Shown here piece after piece: positions 1-6,064 of a stretch of DNA of 6,597 bases. Under the pieces are notes generated by a model that ran no database searches, had not been told where the DNA came from, and was given only the letters and a program-made list of their open reading frames with translations. Origin of the DNA: Deinococcus sp. (GTDB lineage: Bacteria; Deinococcota; Deinococci; Deinococcales; Deinococcaceae); contig NZ_JAUNHK010000123.1 of the NCBI RefSeq assembly GCF_030523985.1, positions 1 through 6,597 of the forward strand, in the 5' to 3' direction. A program made the translations under genes and the position numbers. Each line of letters begins with the position of its first letter. Position 1 is the first letter of the stretch.

Positions 1-14
1 GCTACTACACTTGA

Positions 15-449
15 GTGGTGGAGTATCGCCACGGAAGCCATACCGCCTACAACATCGAATACCACTTCGTATGGGCCACCAAATATCGGAAGAACATCCT
101 GCGTGGTGATGTTGCCGCCCGCACACGGGAACTGGTCAGGCAAACCTGTGACGCCTTTGAAATCAAGATTTTGAAGGGTGTAGTGAGTGGTGACCACGTC
201 CATATTCTGGTGAGTGCGCCACCGACGATGGCTCCGAGCGAAATCATGCGGCGCATTAAGGGACGAAGTTCGAGCAAGTTGATGGAAGAATTCCCACGGT
301 TGCAGCGGGAATTCTGGGGAAGACACCTGTGGGGACGAGGGTATTTCTGCTCAACAGTAGGGCAGGTCACGGAAGAGACGATCAAGGCGTATCTGGAACA
401 TCATTTTGAGCCGAATCCGAGCAGCGTGTTCGGGATTGTTGAAGAATGA
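15..449 (+). CDS. tnpA: IS200/IS605 family transposase TnpA (Y1 HUH)
   Basis: This is the single-strand DNA transposase of an IS200-like element, a 144-residue Y1-type HUH nuclease that acts as a dimer on hairpin ends. The HUH metal-binding motif is seen as H61-V62-H63 in GDHVHILVSAPP. The expected catalytic tyrosine is Y126 in EETIKAYLEHH, near the C-terminus as in the family. The conserved YHFVWATKYRK strand (residues 16-26) and the WGRHLW/RGYF region (101-111) are also present. Length is normal for the family (about 140-155). An in-frame TGA at 12-14 directly precedes the first codon, so translation must start at GTG 15 or GTG 18; no clear Shine-Dalgarno is visible in the 14 available bases. 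Its 3' end overlaps, in antisense, the tail of the protease frame at 401-449. All key residues are intact, so the protein could be active. Confidence 0.93.
   Translation: MVEYRHGSHTAYNIEYHFVWATKYRKNILRGDVAARTRELVRQTCDAFEIKILKGVVSGDHVHILVSAPPTMAPSEIMRRIKGRSSSKLMEEFPRLQREFWGRHLWGRGYFCSTVGQVTEETIKAYLEHHFEPNPSSVFGIVEE
287..315. repeat. Inverted repeat inside tnpA
   Basis: A perfect 9-bp inverted repeat, AGAATTCCC (287-295) and GGGAATTCT (307-315), is separated by 11 bases. It lies within the coding sequence for the EEFPRLQREFW segment. It could form an mRNA hairpin, but it may also be a by-product of the codons. It is directly visible; a function is not implied. Confidence 0.6.
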
Positions 450-1534
450 CGTGCTTTAGCGCGTATCCCGACTTTCAGTCGTTCTCTTAACCCCACCGTC
501 TTTAGACGGTGGTTGTTTAGTGCCGTGACGATGTCCCCGCCGAGCAAATCTCCATCCTCCGAGAAGCGCAGAGGTTGCAGGCCCGCTTTGGCCGCTGGAC
601 TTCCTGGCAACACGCTGGTGAAAAAGGCTCCAGCGGTCTTGCCAAGTTTGCTGCGGACGAAGACTTCCTCGGGCAGGTCGAACAGGATGCGCCACTCGCT
701 TCCGAGCGAGATGCCAATCACTGGCGCTTCCCGCTTGACCCCTCGGCGCAACTCGGCCACGAGGGCACTGCTGGTGGTCACAGGGACGGCGTAGGAGCGG
801 ATTTGCACCGTCTCTCTACTTTCTCCGCTCAGTCGGATAAAGCTGACGACCCCAGCCACCTCGCCTGCGCGGTTGATAATCGGGCCACCGCTGTCACCCG
901 GCACGAGGGGGGCACTGAGTTCAAGTGTGCCTGAGGGAAAGTCGGCCTGCTGCGCCTGAGTATTCAGTGCCGTGAAGCGCCCCAGTTTGGGCTGCAGGTA
1001 GGCCCCGCCCCCATTGCCGATAGCCAGAGCAGCGTCCCCCACTTTAGGACCGGATTTTGCCAGCGGAAGAAAAGGTGTGCCCTTGGGGACCCCCACACGA
1101 ATCACGGCGAGGTCGTGCTGGTCGTCGTAGCCCACCACAGTCACCGCGTAACGTTTGCCGTCGCTGGTGCGCGCGCTCAGTTTAGGGGCCTGGTAAATGA
1201 CGTGATAGGCCGTGAGCGCCAGACCATCACCCCCGATCAGGAAAGCGGTGCCGATTCCATCCGGGTCCGTGCAGTCGTTGACGGCACACTGTTCTAGGCG
1301 GAGGGTGGCCGGGCGCAATTTCGTGAACAGTGCCCGCAGTTCGGTCTTTTCCTGACCACTTAGAGGCTTGGGCTGGTTTGTCTTGGGCGCGGTGGGCTGC
1401 GTCAAGGCGGGAGACGCAGGTAAGGAAGGTGCGGTGGGCTGCTGCGCCTGTGCCCCCAGGCCCATCAGGACCAGTGAGCCCGCCGTCAACAGGCCCAGCA
1501 GGACACCCTGGAAGCCAGATGGTCTGGGGATCAT
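401..1534 (-). CDS. Secreted trypsin-like (HtrA/DegP-type) serine protease, PDZ domain cut by IS200-like element
   Basis: The frame encodes a 377-residue exported serine endopeptidase. Residues 1-30 are a signal peptide ending AQA|QQ, followed by a Pro/Thr/Gln-rich linker (31-58). The chymotrypsin-fold domain spans about 75-265 with the triad H111 (LTAYHV), D141 (HDLAVIRV) and S215 (VPGDSGGP). Cysteines at 83 and 88 may form a disulfide. A PDZ domain starts near 283 (GAFFTSVLPGSPAAKAGL, then GGDIVTALN) but stops at about residue 340, where the IS200-like right end begins. The last 37 or so residues are read from the IS, including antisense tnpA, so the natural C-terminus is lost. I chose ATG 1534 because the signal peptide begins there; the frame opens at 1675 but would bury that peptide. 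No strong Shine-Dalgarno precedes it. Catalysis may survive, while PDZ substrate recognition is probably impaired. It should be treated as a disrupted gene. Confidence 0.85.
   Translation of the reverse strand: MIPRPSGFQGVLLGLLTAGSLVLMGLGAQAQQPTAPSLPASPALTQPTAPKTNQPKPLSGQEKTELRALFTKLRPATLRLEQCAVNDCTDPDGIGTAFLIGGDGLALTAYHVIYQAPKLSARTSDGKRYAVTVVGYDDQHDLAVIRVGVPKGTPFLPLAKSGPKVGDAALAIGNGGGAYLQPKLGRFTALNTQAQQADFPSGTLELSAPLVPGDSGGPIINRAGEVAGVVSFIRLSGESRETVQIRSYAVPVTTSSALVAELRRGVKREAPVIGISLGSEWRILFDLPEEVFVRSKLGKTAGAFFTSVLPGSPAAKAGLQPLRFSEDGDLLGGDIVTALNNHRLKTVGLRERLKVGIRAKARHSSTIPNTLLGFGSK
469..481. repeat. Small hairpin in IS200-like right end
   Basis: Arms CGACT (469-473) and AGTCG (477-481) enclose a TTC loop, just downstream of tnpA and 11 bases before the larger terminal hairpin. 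Two successive hairpins at the 3' side fit the subterminal structure recognised by IS200/IS605 transposases or an element-end terminator. Which one it is cannot be decided from the sequence. Confidence 0.5.
493..512. repeat. IS200-like right-end hairpin
   Basis: CCACCGTC (493-500) pairs with GACGGTGG (505-512) around a TTTA loop; the T-A flank can add a ninth pair. It is followed by TTGTTTAG and then host DNA. IS200/IS605 elements carry such imperfect or perfect hairpins near each end, which TnpA binds as single-stranded DNA. The short T-rich tract after it may also make it a weak bidirectional terminator. Position at the host junction makes the right-end assignment likely. Confidence 0.75.
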
Positions 1535-1585
1535 GCATCTATTTTTTGCGGCCCAGCAGTGAGAAGTGCGGTTTGAAGGTGAGAG

Positions 1586-1612
1586 ATTGTACGCGTTCTT
1601 ACCGCTGTTCAA
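1586..1612 (-). promoter_or_regulatory. Candidate sigma-70-type promoter for the protease gene
   Basis: On the minus strand a TACAAT -10 element (1586-1591, five of six matches to consensus) lies 15 bases downstream of TTGAAC (1607-1612, four of six). Shifting the -35 by one or two bases gives 16-17 bp spacing with weaker matches. A transcript would start near 1579 and leave a leader of about 45 nt before ATG 1534. This comes from motif reading only. Confidence 0.45.
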
Positions 1613-1681
1613 ACGAATGGCCCATGCCCCCTTCCGCTGAAAATAATGCGAATGATTTATCACTATCCTTACCATGTTTTG

Positions 1682-1709
1682 CTGTACTCACCTGACTCCC
1701 ATCTGACCA
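1682..1709 (+). promoter_or_regulatory. Tandem CTG-type direct repeats, Pho-box-like, upstream of alkaline phosphatase
   Basis: CTGTACT (1682), CTGACTC (1692) and CTGACCA (1703) recur with spacings of 10 and 11 bases and end 20 bases before the phosphatase ATG. Classical PhoB boxes are 7-bp CTGTCAT-like direct repeats at 11-bp spacing, placed where a -35 would be. The match here is degenerate (CTG plus C), so this is a candidate regulator site rather than a recognised operator. Confidence 0.3.
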
Positions 1710-1729
1710 AGCCCAAGTCAACTCTAACT

Positions 1730-3475
1730 ATGAAAAAGGCTCTGCTTACCGCCGCGCTGTTCCTGTGCGCCTCCGCTTCCGCGGCCAAATTGCAGGTCTA
1801 CCCCTACAACGGGGCGAGCTTCATCCCCGGTCAACGCTTCGACATCCGCATTGAGGCCGAAGAGGTCAAAGGCTTCAAGGATGCCAAAGTGACGCTGGAT
1901 GGCCGTGAACTCAGCGGCTTCGCCACGACCAACAGCAAGGACACCAGCATGGAATGGACCCTGCGCGGCCAGAGCCTGAACGCCGGGCAGCACACCCTGC
2001 GCGTGGAGTACAGCGACGAGAACGGTCCCGCCAGCAAAGTGGTGAGCTGGAGCGTCGTGGCCACCCCTTCGCACGCCCGCGCCAAGAACGTCATCTTGTT
2101 CATCGGTGACGGTCTGGGCTGGAACACCATGAACGCCGCCCAACTGATCGCCCACCCCTACAACCCCGCCAACGGCATGCCCACCGGCAAGCTCGCCATG
2201 ATGAGCGGCCTGAGCAGCATGGCTTCGGTGACGACCAGCAGCTACGACAGCGCCCTGGCCGACAGTGCCAATACCGCCAGCAGCATCGCCACCGGGCAAA
2301 AGATTCTGGTCAACGCGCTCAACGTCTACCCCGACAACACCGCCGATACGCTCGATAACCCCCGTGTCGAGCCGATCAGCTCCATGCTCAAGCGTTCCAT
2401 GGGCAAGAGCATCGGCATCGTGTCGAGCGCCTTCGGGACCGACGCGACCCCTGCCGCCTTTGCCGCCTACACCCGTCGCCGTGGGGATTACCAAGCGATT
2501 GCCGACCAGTATTTTAAGGGCGAAGTGCAGCCGGAAGTGCTCCTGATCGGCGGCAGCCGCGACTTCATCCCGTCCACCACGCCGGGCAGCCGCCGCAAGG
2601 ACAACACCGACTGGCTCACCGACAGCCAGAAGCTCGGCTACCAACTCGTGACCACCCGCACCGAACTCAACGCCGCGACGGGCGACAAGCTTTTCGGCGT
2701 CTTCAACATCGACAACATTCCCAGCTACCTCGACCGCGCCCAGTACAAGAGCACCGAGATGCTGGGTGACTTCACCGACATGCCCTACCTGTGGGACACC
2801 ACCAAAAAGGCCGTCGAGACCCTCGAGAAGAACCCCAACGGCTTTTTCCTGATGATTGAGCCCGGCATGATTGACAAGTACGAGCACCCCCTCGACTGGC
2901 AACGTGCCGTGTGGGACGTGCTAGAGATGGACAAGGCCGTCGCCTGGGCCAAGGAGTACGCCAAGACCCATCCCGACACCCTCGTTCTCGTCACGGCGGA
3001 CCACTCGCACTCGCTGAGCGTTTACGGCGGCTACGACGCCACCCAAGGCCCCGGCAAGCGTTCGGCGGTCGGCGTCTACGACAAGGCGGGCTTCCCCACT
3101 TACGGCGACCAGCGCGACGCCAATGGCCTGCCGCTCCCCGAAACCAAGCGCACCTACGCAGTGGGCTTCGCGGCGACCCCGGACTACTGCGAAACCTACC
3201 TGGGCCGCAAGGTTTACCTCGACCCCACCGTCAGCAACGGCAAGACGGGCGCGGAAGCCGCCTACGTGCCCAACCCCAAAATCTGTGAAGAAGGCGCGGT
3301 GCAGCGCGTCGGCAACCTTGACCCCGGCAGCGCTCAGGGCGTTCACACCGCCGACCCGATGCCCCTCTTCGCCTTCGGTGCTGGAGCCCACCACTTCTTC
3401 GGCACGATGGACCAGACCGACATCTTCTTCAGCATCGCCCGCGCCATGGGCCTGGACGCCACCAAGAACAAATAA
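1730..3475 (+). CDS. Secreted alkaline phosphatase (PhoA superfamily)
   Basis: This 581-residue protein should hydrolyse phosphate monoesters outside the cytoplasm, using two zinc ions and one magnesium. Residues 1-18 are a Sec signal peptide (MKKALLTAALFLCASASA). About 20-112 looks like an Ig-like beta domain, and the phosphatase domain follows to the end. Visible active-site elements by analogy with E. coli PhoA are D127 (FIGDG), nucleophile S179 (DSANTASSIATGQ), E377, D382 and H386 (IEPGMIDKYEH), D424-H425 (VTADHSH) and H539 (GVHTADPMPLFAFG). The C-terminal DQTDIFF motif (561-567) is also conserved. ATG 1730 is chosen because the signal peptide starts there; the frame extends upstream to ATG 1646 but adds 28 unrelated residues. 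No Shine-Dalgarno is seen, so a leaderless transcript is possible, a common arrangement in Deinococcus. It is divergent from the protease gene and codirectional with the ABC operon 88 bp downstream. The enzyme appears intact; its natural substrate cannot be told. Confidence 0.95.
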   Translation: MKKALLTAALFLCASASAAKLQVYPYNGASFIPGQRFDIRIEAEEVKGFKDAKVTLDGRELSGFATTNSKDTSMEWTLRGQSLNAGQHTLRVEYSDENGPASKVVSWSVVATPSHARAKNVILFIGDGLGWNTMNAAQLIAHPYNPANGMPTGKLAMMSGLSSMASVTTSSYDSALADSANTASSIATGQKILVNALNVYPDNTADTLDNPRVEPISSMLKRSMGKSIGIVSSAFGTDATPAAFAAYTRRRGDYQAIADQYFKGEVQPEVLLIGGSRDFIPSTTPGSRRKDNTDWLTDSQKLGYQLVTTRTELNAATGDKLFGVFNIDNIPSYLDRAQYKSTEMLGDFTDMPYLWDTTKKAVETLEKNPNGFFLMIEPGMIDKYEHPLDWQRAVWDVLEMDKAVAWAKEYAKTHPDTLVLVTADHSHSLSVYGGYDATQGPGKRSAVGVYDKAGFPTYGDQRDANGLPLPETKRTYAVGFAATPDYCETYLGRKVYLDPTVSNGKTGAEAAYVPNPKICEEGAVQRVGNLDPGSAQGVHTADPMPLFAFGAGAHHFFGTMDQTDIFFSIARAMGLDATKNK

Positions 3476-3503
3476 CTTCACTTGACACGCGGGCCATAGG
3501 CTG

Positions 3504-3518
3504 TGGGGGTTGACCCCA
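3504..3518. repeat. Short inverted repeat in the phosphatase-operon gap
   Basis: TGGGG (3504-3508) and CCCCA (3514-3518) surround GTTGA. No T-tract follows, so it is not a convincing intrinsic terminator. It overlaps a TTGACC (3510-3515) that could act as a -35, so an operator role is conceivable. The same 88-bp gap also holds TTGACA at 3482-3487, but neither -35-like box has a good -10 at normal spacing. Confidence 0.35.
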
Positions 3519-3550
3519 TCGCTTGTGGCCCTCTGTGCTACGAAGCGTGA

Positions 3551-3559
3551 GGAAGGAGG
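3551..3559 (+). promoter_or_regulatory. Strong ribosome binding site fixing the start of the DUF3299-like gene
   Basis: GGAAGGAGG lies four bases before ATG 3564. It decides in favour of this start over an in-frame upstream ATG at 3510, and the Tat-type signal peptide starts exactly at 3564. Confidence 0.85.
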
Positions 3560-3563
3560 ACCT

Positions 3564-4013
3564 ATGAACAGACGTACCCTCATCAAAGTGCTGGCCGCCG
3601 TCCCCGCCTCGCTGTGGCTGGGCCGGGCCGGGGCGCAAACTGGAACGCCACGCCTCAAATTCAGCGAACTGTACGGCAAAACCACGGTTCGGGGCGTGGA
3701 GTACAGCAGCAAGCTCAAATCCCTGTCGGGCAAAAAGGTCACGATGGCGGGTTACATGGCCCCGCCGCTCAAGCCCAAGCTCGACTTTTTCGTGCTGACC
3801 AAACAGCCGATGAGCACCTGCCCCTTTTGCACCACCGCTGCCGACTGGCCCGCCGACATCGTGCTGGTGATCATGCCACCCGGCAAGGAACTTGAACCCT
3901 CGGTGCGCGGGCTGACCGTGACCGGGCGACTCGACATCGGCGTCAAGAAGGACGAGGAGACCGGGTTCGTCAGCCTGGTGCGACTCTACGCTGACAGGGT
4001 GCAGGACGCTTGA
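3564..4013 (+). CDS. Tat-exported DUF3299-like protein of an ABC transporter operon
   Basis: The 149-residue product begins with NRRTLIKVL, a twin-arginine type motif followed by a hydrophobic stretch and AGA|QT cleavage near residue 24. The mature part is a small, probably all-beta domain: LSGKKVTMAGYMAPP (54-68), FFVLTKQPMSTCPFC (75-89), DIVLVIMPPGK (98-108) and GLTVTGRLDIG (116-126). The layout parallels DUF3299 proteins, where a GkrVri-GFmvPl strand precedes a Cys-containing loop and a Pro-rich metal-site-like segment. The similarity is from recall and remote, because the usual CIHVPPPPPN is here replaced by TCPFC (C86, C89), which could bind metal or be redox active. Its TGA overlaps the TTG start of the ATPase gene by 4 nt, so the two are translationally linked. 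A role as periplasmic partner of the ABC system is inferred from context. Confidence 0.72.
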   Translation: MNRRTLIKVLAAVPASLWLGRAGAQTGTPRLKFSELYGKTTVRGVEYSSKLKSLSGKKVTMAGYMAPPLKPKLDFFVLTKQPMSTCPFCTTAADWPADIVLVIMPPGKELEPSVRGLTVTGRLDIGVKKDEETGFVSLVRLYADRVQDA

Positions 4014-4657
4014 GTGCGATCCTTACCGGTGAGGGGCTGAGTGTGAAGCACGGATCGGAAGTCACCCTGAGCTACCCGGACTTTCACTGGCCCGCTGGGA
4101 CGCAGGTGGCGGTCACTGGTCCGAGTGGGACGGGGAAAACGACCCTGCTCAACGTGCTGTCTGGGCTGCTGCGGCCCCTGAGCGGGCGGATGCAGTACGG
4201 CGCGCGGGAGCTCACCACGCTGACCGAAGCTGATCGGGACGCTTTTCGCCGCCGTGAAGTCGGCTACGTCTTTCAGGATTTTCATCTGATGCCGGGGCTG
4301 AGTGCACTGGAAAACGTGGAACTAGGTCTGCGCGTGGCCGGGGTGCCGAACGCGGGCCGGACAGCACGGGAAGCGTTAGAACGGCTGGACTTGGGAGCGA
4401 GGCTGCGTCACCTACCCGCGCAGCTTTCCACCGGCGAGCGGCAACGGGTGGCGATCGCCCGCGCATGTGCCCACCGTCCCGGTCTGCTGCTGGTGGACGA
4501 GCCCACCGCCCACCTTGACCGCGAACGGGCGGACGGAGCCCTGAGACTGCTCCGGGAAGTCGCTGGAGAATTGGGGGCCACCCTAGTAATCGTCACCCAC
4601 GACGAGACGGTAGCCCAGATGTTGCCCCAGCGCTTTCAGATTGGACGGTCAGCATGA
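4010..4657 (+). CDS. ABC transporter ATP-binding protein, LolD/MacB type
   Basis: This 215-residue cytoplasmic ATPase should power the permease encoded next. It has Walker A GPSGTGKTT (37-45), Q-loop Q89 (YVFQDFHLMPGLSALENVELG), signature LSTGERQRVAIARA (139-152), Walker B LLLVDEPTAHLD (159-170) and switch H197 (VTHDE). The signature carries T141 where LSGGE is usual, a mild variant. The length and the FQDFHLMP and ERQRVAIARA wording place it in the LolD/FtsE/MacB subfamily, which acts with four-helix FtsX-type permeases and often performs mechanotransmission or export rather than classical uptake. The start is TTG 4010, the only in-frame start before the conserved region, overlapping the previous stop. 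Weak AGGG and AGGA purine tracts precede it. The ATGA at 4654 couples it to the permease gene. Confidence 0.93.
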   Translation: MSAILTGEGLSVKHGSEVTLSYPDFHWPAGTQVAVTGPSGTGKTTLLNVLSGLLRPLSGRMQYGARELTTLTEADRDAFRRREVGYVFQDFHLMPGLSALENVELGLRVAGVPNAGRTAREALERLDLGARLRHLPAQLSTGERQRVAIARACAHRPGLLLVDEPTAHLDRERADGALRLLREVAGELGATLVIVTHDETVAQMLPQRFQIGRSA

Positions 4658-5886
4658 GCCTGGCCCTCTGGACTGCGCTCCGTTCCTTGCGGCACCGCGC
4701 CGGTGCACTTATCCTGACCGTGCTGGCAGTGGCTCTGGCGACGGCAACGGCGTTGGTCGTCCCCCTGGTCACGCGACAAGTTGAACGAGGCGCGCAAGAC
4801 GCAGCGCAAGTCTTTGACCTCCTGGTCACGGCTAAGGGAAGTCCCACCCAGGCGGTGATGTCCAGCCTGTTTTATTTGGATGTACCGACTGGCAACGTGC
4901 CGTATTTGGTGTATCAACAGCTGAAGACGGCCCCAGGCACCCGCCGCGCTGTCCCGCTTGCTTTGGGGGACAACTACGTCGGCTTTCCGATTGTGGGCAC
5001 CTCGCCCGAGTTCTTCGACCAGCGTCTCAAGCCGAGTGCCCCGCCCTACTTCCGGGTCGCGCAGGGTCAGGTTTTTGCAGAGGAGCATGACGTAGTACTG
5101 GGCGCGGCGGTGGCCCGAGAGGTGGGACTTAAGGTGGGAGACACCTTCAAAGGCGCGCACGGCCTGGAGGAAGTGGCGCCCCTCGAAGGCGAGGACGACC
5201 ATACTGCTGAGGGCGAGGGACACGAGGCGCACAATGAGCCCTACCGTGTCACGGGTATCCTGGCTCCGACGGGTGGCCCAGCGGACCGCGCCGTTCTGAC
5301 GCCCATCGAAACCGTCTGGGAGACGCACGGGGCAGAGGCGGAGGGGCAGCGAGAAGTCACCGCCGTGCTGTACTCGGCGGAGAACTTGGCGGGTATCTAC
5401 ACCGTGGCGGGGGAGGTCAACGCCGGGGACAAGGCGATGGCTGTCTTTCCGGGTCAAGTCTTCGCTCAGGCCCGTCAGACTTTGATGCAGGGGCAGACCG
5501 CTTATGCGGGGCTGAGCATCCTGGTGCTGGGGATTGCGGCACTGACCGTGGCCCTGAGCGTCTACACCTCTGGTCTGGAACGGCGGCGCACGGTGGCCCT
5601 GCTGAGGGCACTTGGGGCCGGGCGTCCTGCAGTTTTCACGCTCGTTTTACTGGAAACGGGCCTCACCGTCACCCTGGGCGTGCTGCTGGGCTTAGGCCTC
5701 TCATTGCTCGCAAGTTCGGTCGGCGGGGAACTGCTGGGCGCTCGGCTGGGATTTACCCTTGCCCCACCGCAGCTGACCCCAGGGCTGGCGGGGCGTGCCC
5801 TGTGGCTGATTCCGCTGGGGCTCCTGGCCGCCATGCCATCGGCGCTGGCGGCAACGCAGGTTAGTCCGCTTCGTGATTTGAGCTAG
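4654..5886 (+). CDS. FtsX/MacB-type ABC transporter permease with His/acid-rich loop
   Basis: The 410-residue membrane protein has the four-helix layout of FtsX-type permeases: TM1 about 17-39, a large extracytoplasmic domain 40-283, then TM2 284-306, TM3 328-354 and TM4 382-400. The cytoplasmic LERRRTVALLRALGAGRPAVF segment (308-328) is the coupling region for the ATPase. The extracytoplasmic part contains PYRVTGILAPTGGPADRAVLTPIETVWETHG (positions 196-226), typical of permeases linked to DUF3299 genes. Just before it, residues 178-193 are rich in Glu/Asp with H183, H190 and H193, a possible metal-binding loop. The start ATG 4654 overlaps the ATPase stop (ATGA) and is preceded by GGACGG at 4643-4648. 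The gene looks complete. By analogy with Zur-regulated operons of Pseudomonas and Vibrio, a role in zinc or other divalent metal handling is likely but not shown; lipoprotein or peptide export remains possible. Confidence 0.9.
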   Translation: MSLALWTALRSLRHRAGALILTVLAVALATATALVVPLVTRQVERGAQDAAQVFDLLVTAKGSPTQAVMSSLFYLDVPTGNVPYLVYQQLKTAPGTRRAVPLALGDNYVGFPIVGTSPEFFDQRLKPSAPPYFRVAQGQVFAEEHDVVLGAAVAREVGLKVGDTFKGAHGLEEVAPLEGEDDHTAEGEGHEAHNEPYRVTGILAPTGGPADRAVLTPIETVWETHGAEAEGQREVTAVLYSAENLAGIYTVAGEVNAGDKAMAVFPGQVFAQARQTLMQGQTAYAGLSILVLGIAALTVALSVYTSGLERRRTVALLRALGAGRPAVFTLVLLETGLTVTLGVLLGLGLSLLASSVGGELLGARLGFTLAPPQLTPGLAGRALWLIPLGLLAAMPSALAATQVSPLRDLS

Positions 5887-5912
5887 CGGTCAAGGAAGGC
5901 TGTGTAATTTGC

Positions 5913-5977
5913 AACACCCTGCCTGACTCCATTATCGGCAGCCATTCAGAGAACCCCCTACTGTATATCAGGGTGTT
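5913..5977. repeat. Inverted repeat in the IS1-like leader
   Basis: AACACCCTG (5913-5921) is the exact reverse complement of CAGGGTGTT (5969-5977), with 47 bases between. It sits just inside the presumed left IS end, so it might be a subterminal transposase-binding pair or part of a folded leader. Nine bases make chance occurrence possible but not very likely in 177 bp. Confidence 0.4.
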
Positions 5978-6041
5978 TTCGCCGGAGCCGTAGTTACGCG
6001 GTAGTTGGCTGGAACTATTCCCGACAGGGTTGAAACGGGAG

Positions 6042-6064
6042 CGCCCGGAGCCTATCTCCGGGTG
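6042..6064. repeat. Stem-loop at the transposase start
   Basis: CCCGGAG (6044-6050) and CTCCGGG (6056-6062) form a perfect 7-bp stem with a CCTAT loop. A G-T pair and a C-G pair extend it to 6042 and 6064. The left arm contains the only GGAG ribosome-binding-like sequence, and the stem touches the GTG start at 6064, so folding of a long read-through mRNA could hide the start. The structure is visible; the regulatory reading is inference. Confidence 0.5.

Larger units (their letters stand above)
1..520 (+). mobile_element. IS200/IS605-type insertion sequence, right part (left end outside window)
   Basis: The stretch contains a Y1/HUH transposase gene (15-449) followed about 45 bases later by a compact hairpin (493-512) typical of the right end of IS200-like elements, which lack terminal inverted repeats. 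The right boundary is placed near 515-520 because host sequence coding for a protease PDZ domain becomes recognisable immediately beyond, on the minus strand. No accessory tnpB gene is visible. The left end, and therefore the total length and target site, cannot be seen because only 14 bases precede the transposase frame. The exact right cleavage point is inferred, with an uncertainty of about 6 bases. Confidence 0.85.

Noticed and set aside
1..30. A one-base frameshift at the 5' end of tnpA, with TTG at 12 as the original start
   Set aside because: The TTG-AGT beginning is suggestive, but too little upstream sequence is present, and the existing GTG codons allow a full-length protein.
1641..1670. 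AT-rich stretch resembling a Fur-type box
   Set aside because: Aligned to the Fur consensus it matches poorly after the first half, and no symmetric arm is present.
1535..1675. Upstream ATG at 1675 as start of the protease
   Set aside because: It would place the signal peptide 47 residues inside the protein, and the extension overlaps the likely promoter.
1646..1729. Upstream ATG at 1646 as start of the alkaline phosphatase
   Set aside because: The added 28 residues do not look like a signal peptide, and a textbook Sec signal begins at ATG 1730.
1724..2902. Long minus-strand frame opposite the phosphatase
   Set aside because: It is the antisense shadow of a GC-rich gene; its Gly/Val/Ala-rich product has no recognisable motif.
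3482..3510. TTGACA at 3482 as a full promoter
   Set aside because: The bases 17 positions downstream are GGGGGT, with no acceptable -10 at normal spacing.
4636..5457. Minus-strand 273-codon frame opposite the permease
   Set aside because: It is a shadow frame with no motif or ribosome binding site, while the plus strand has a clear membrane protein.
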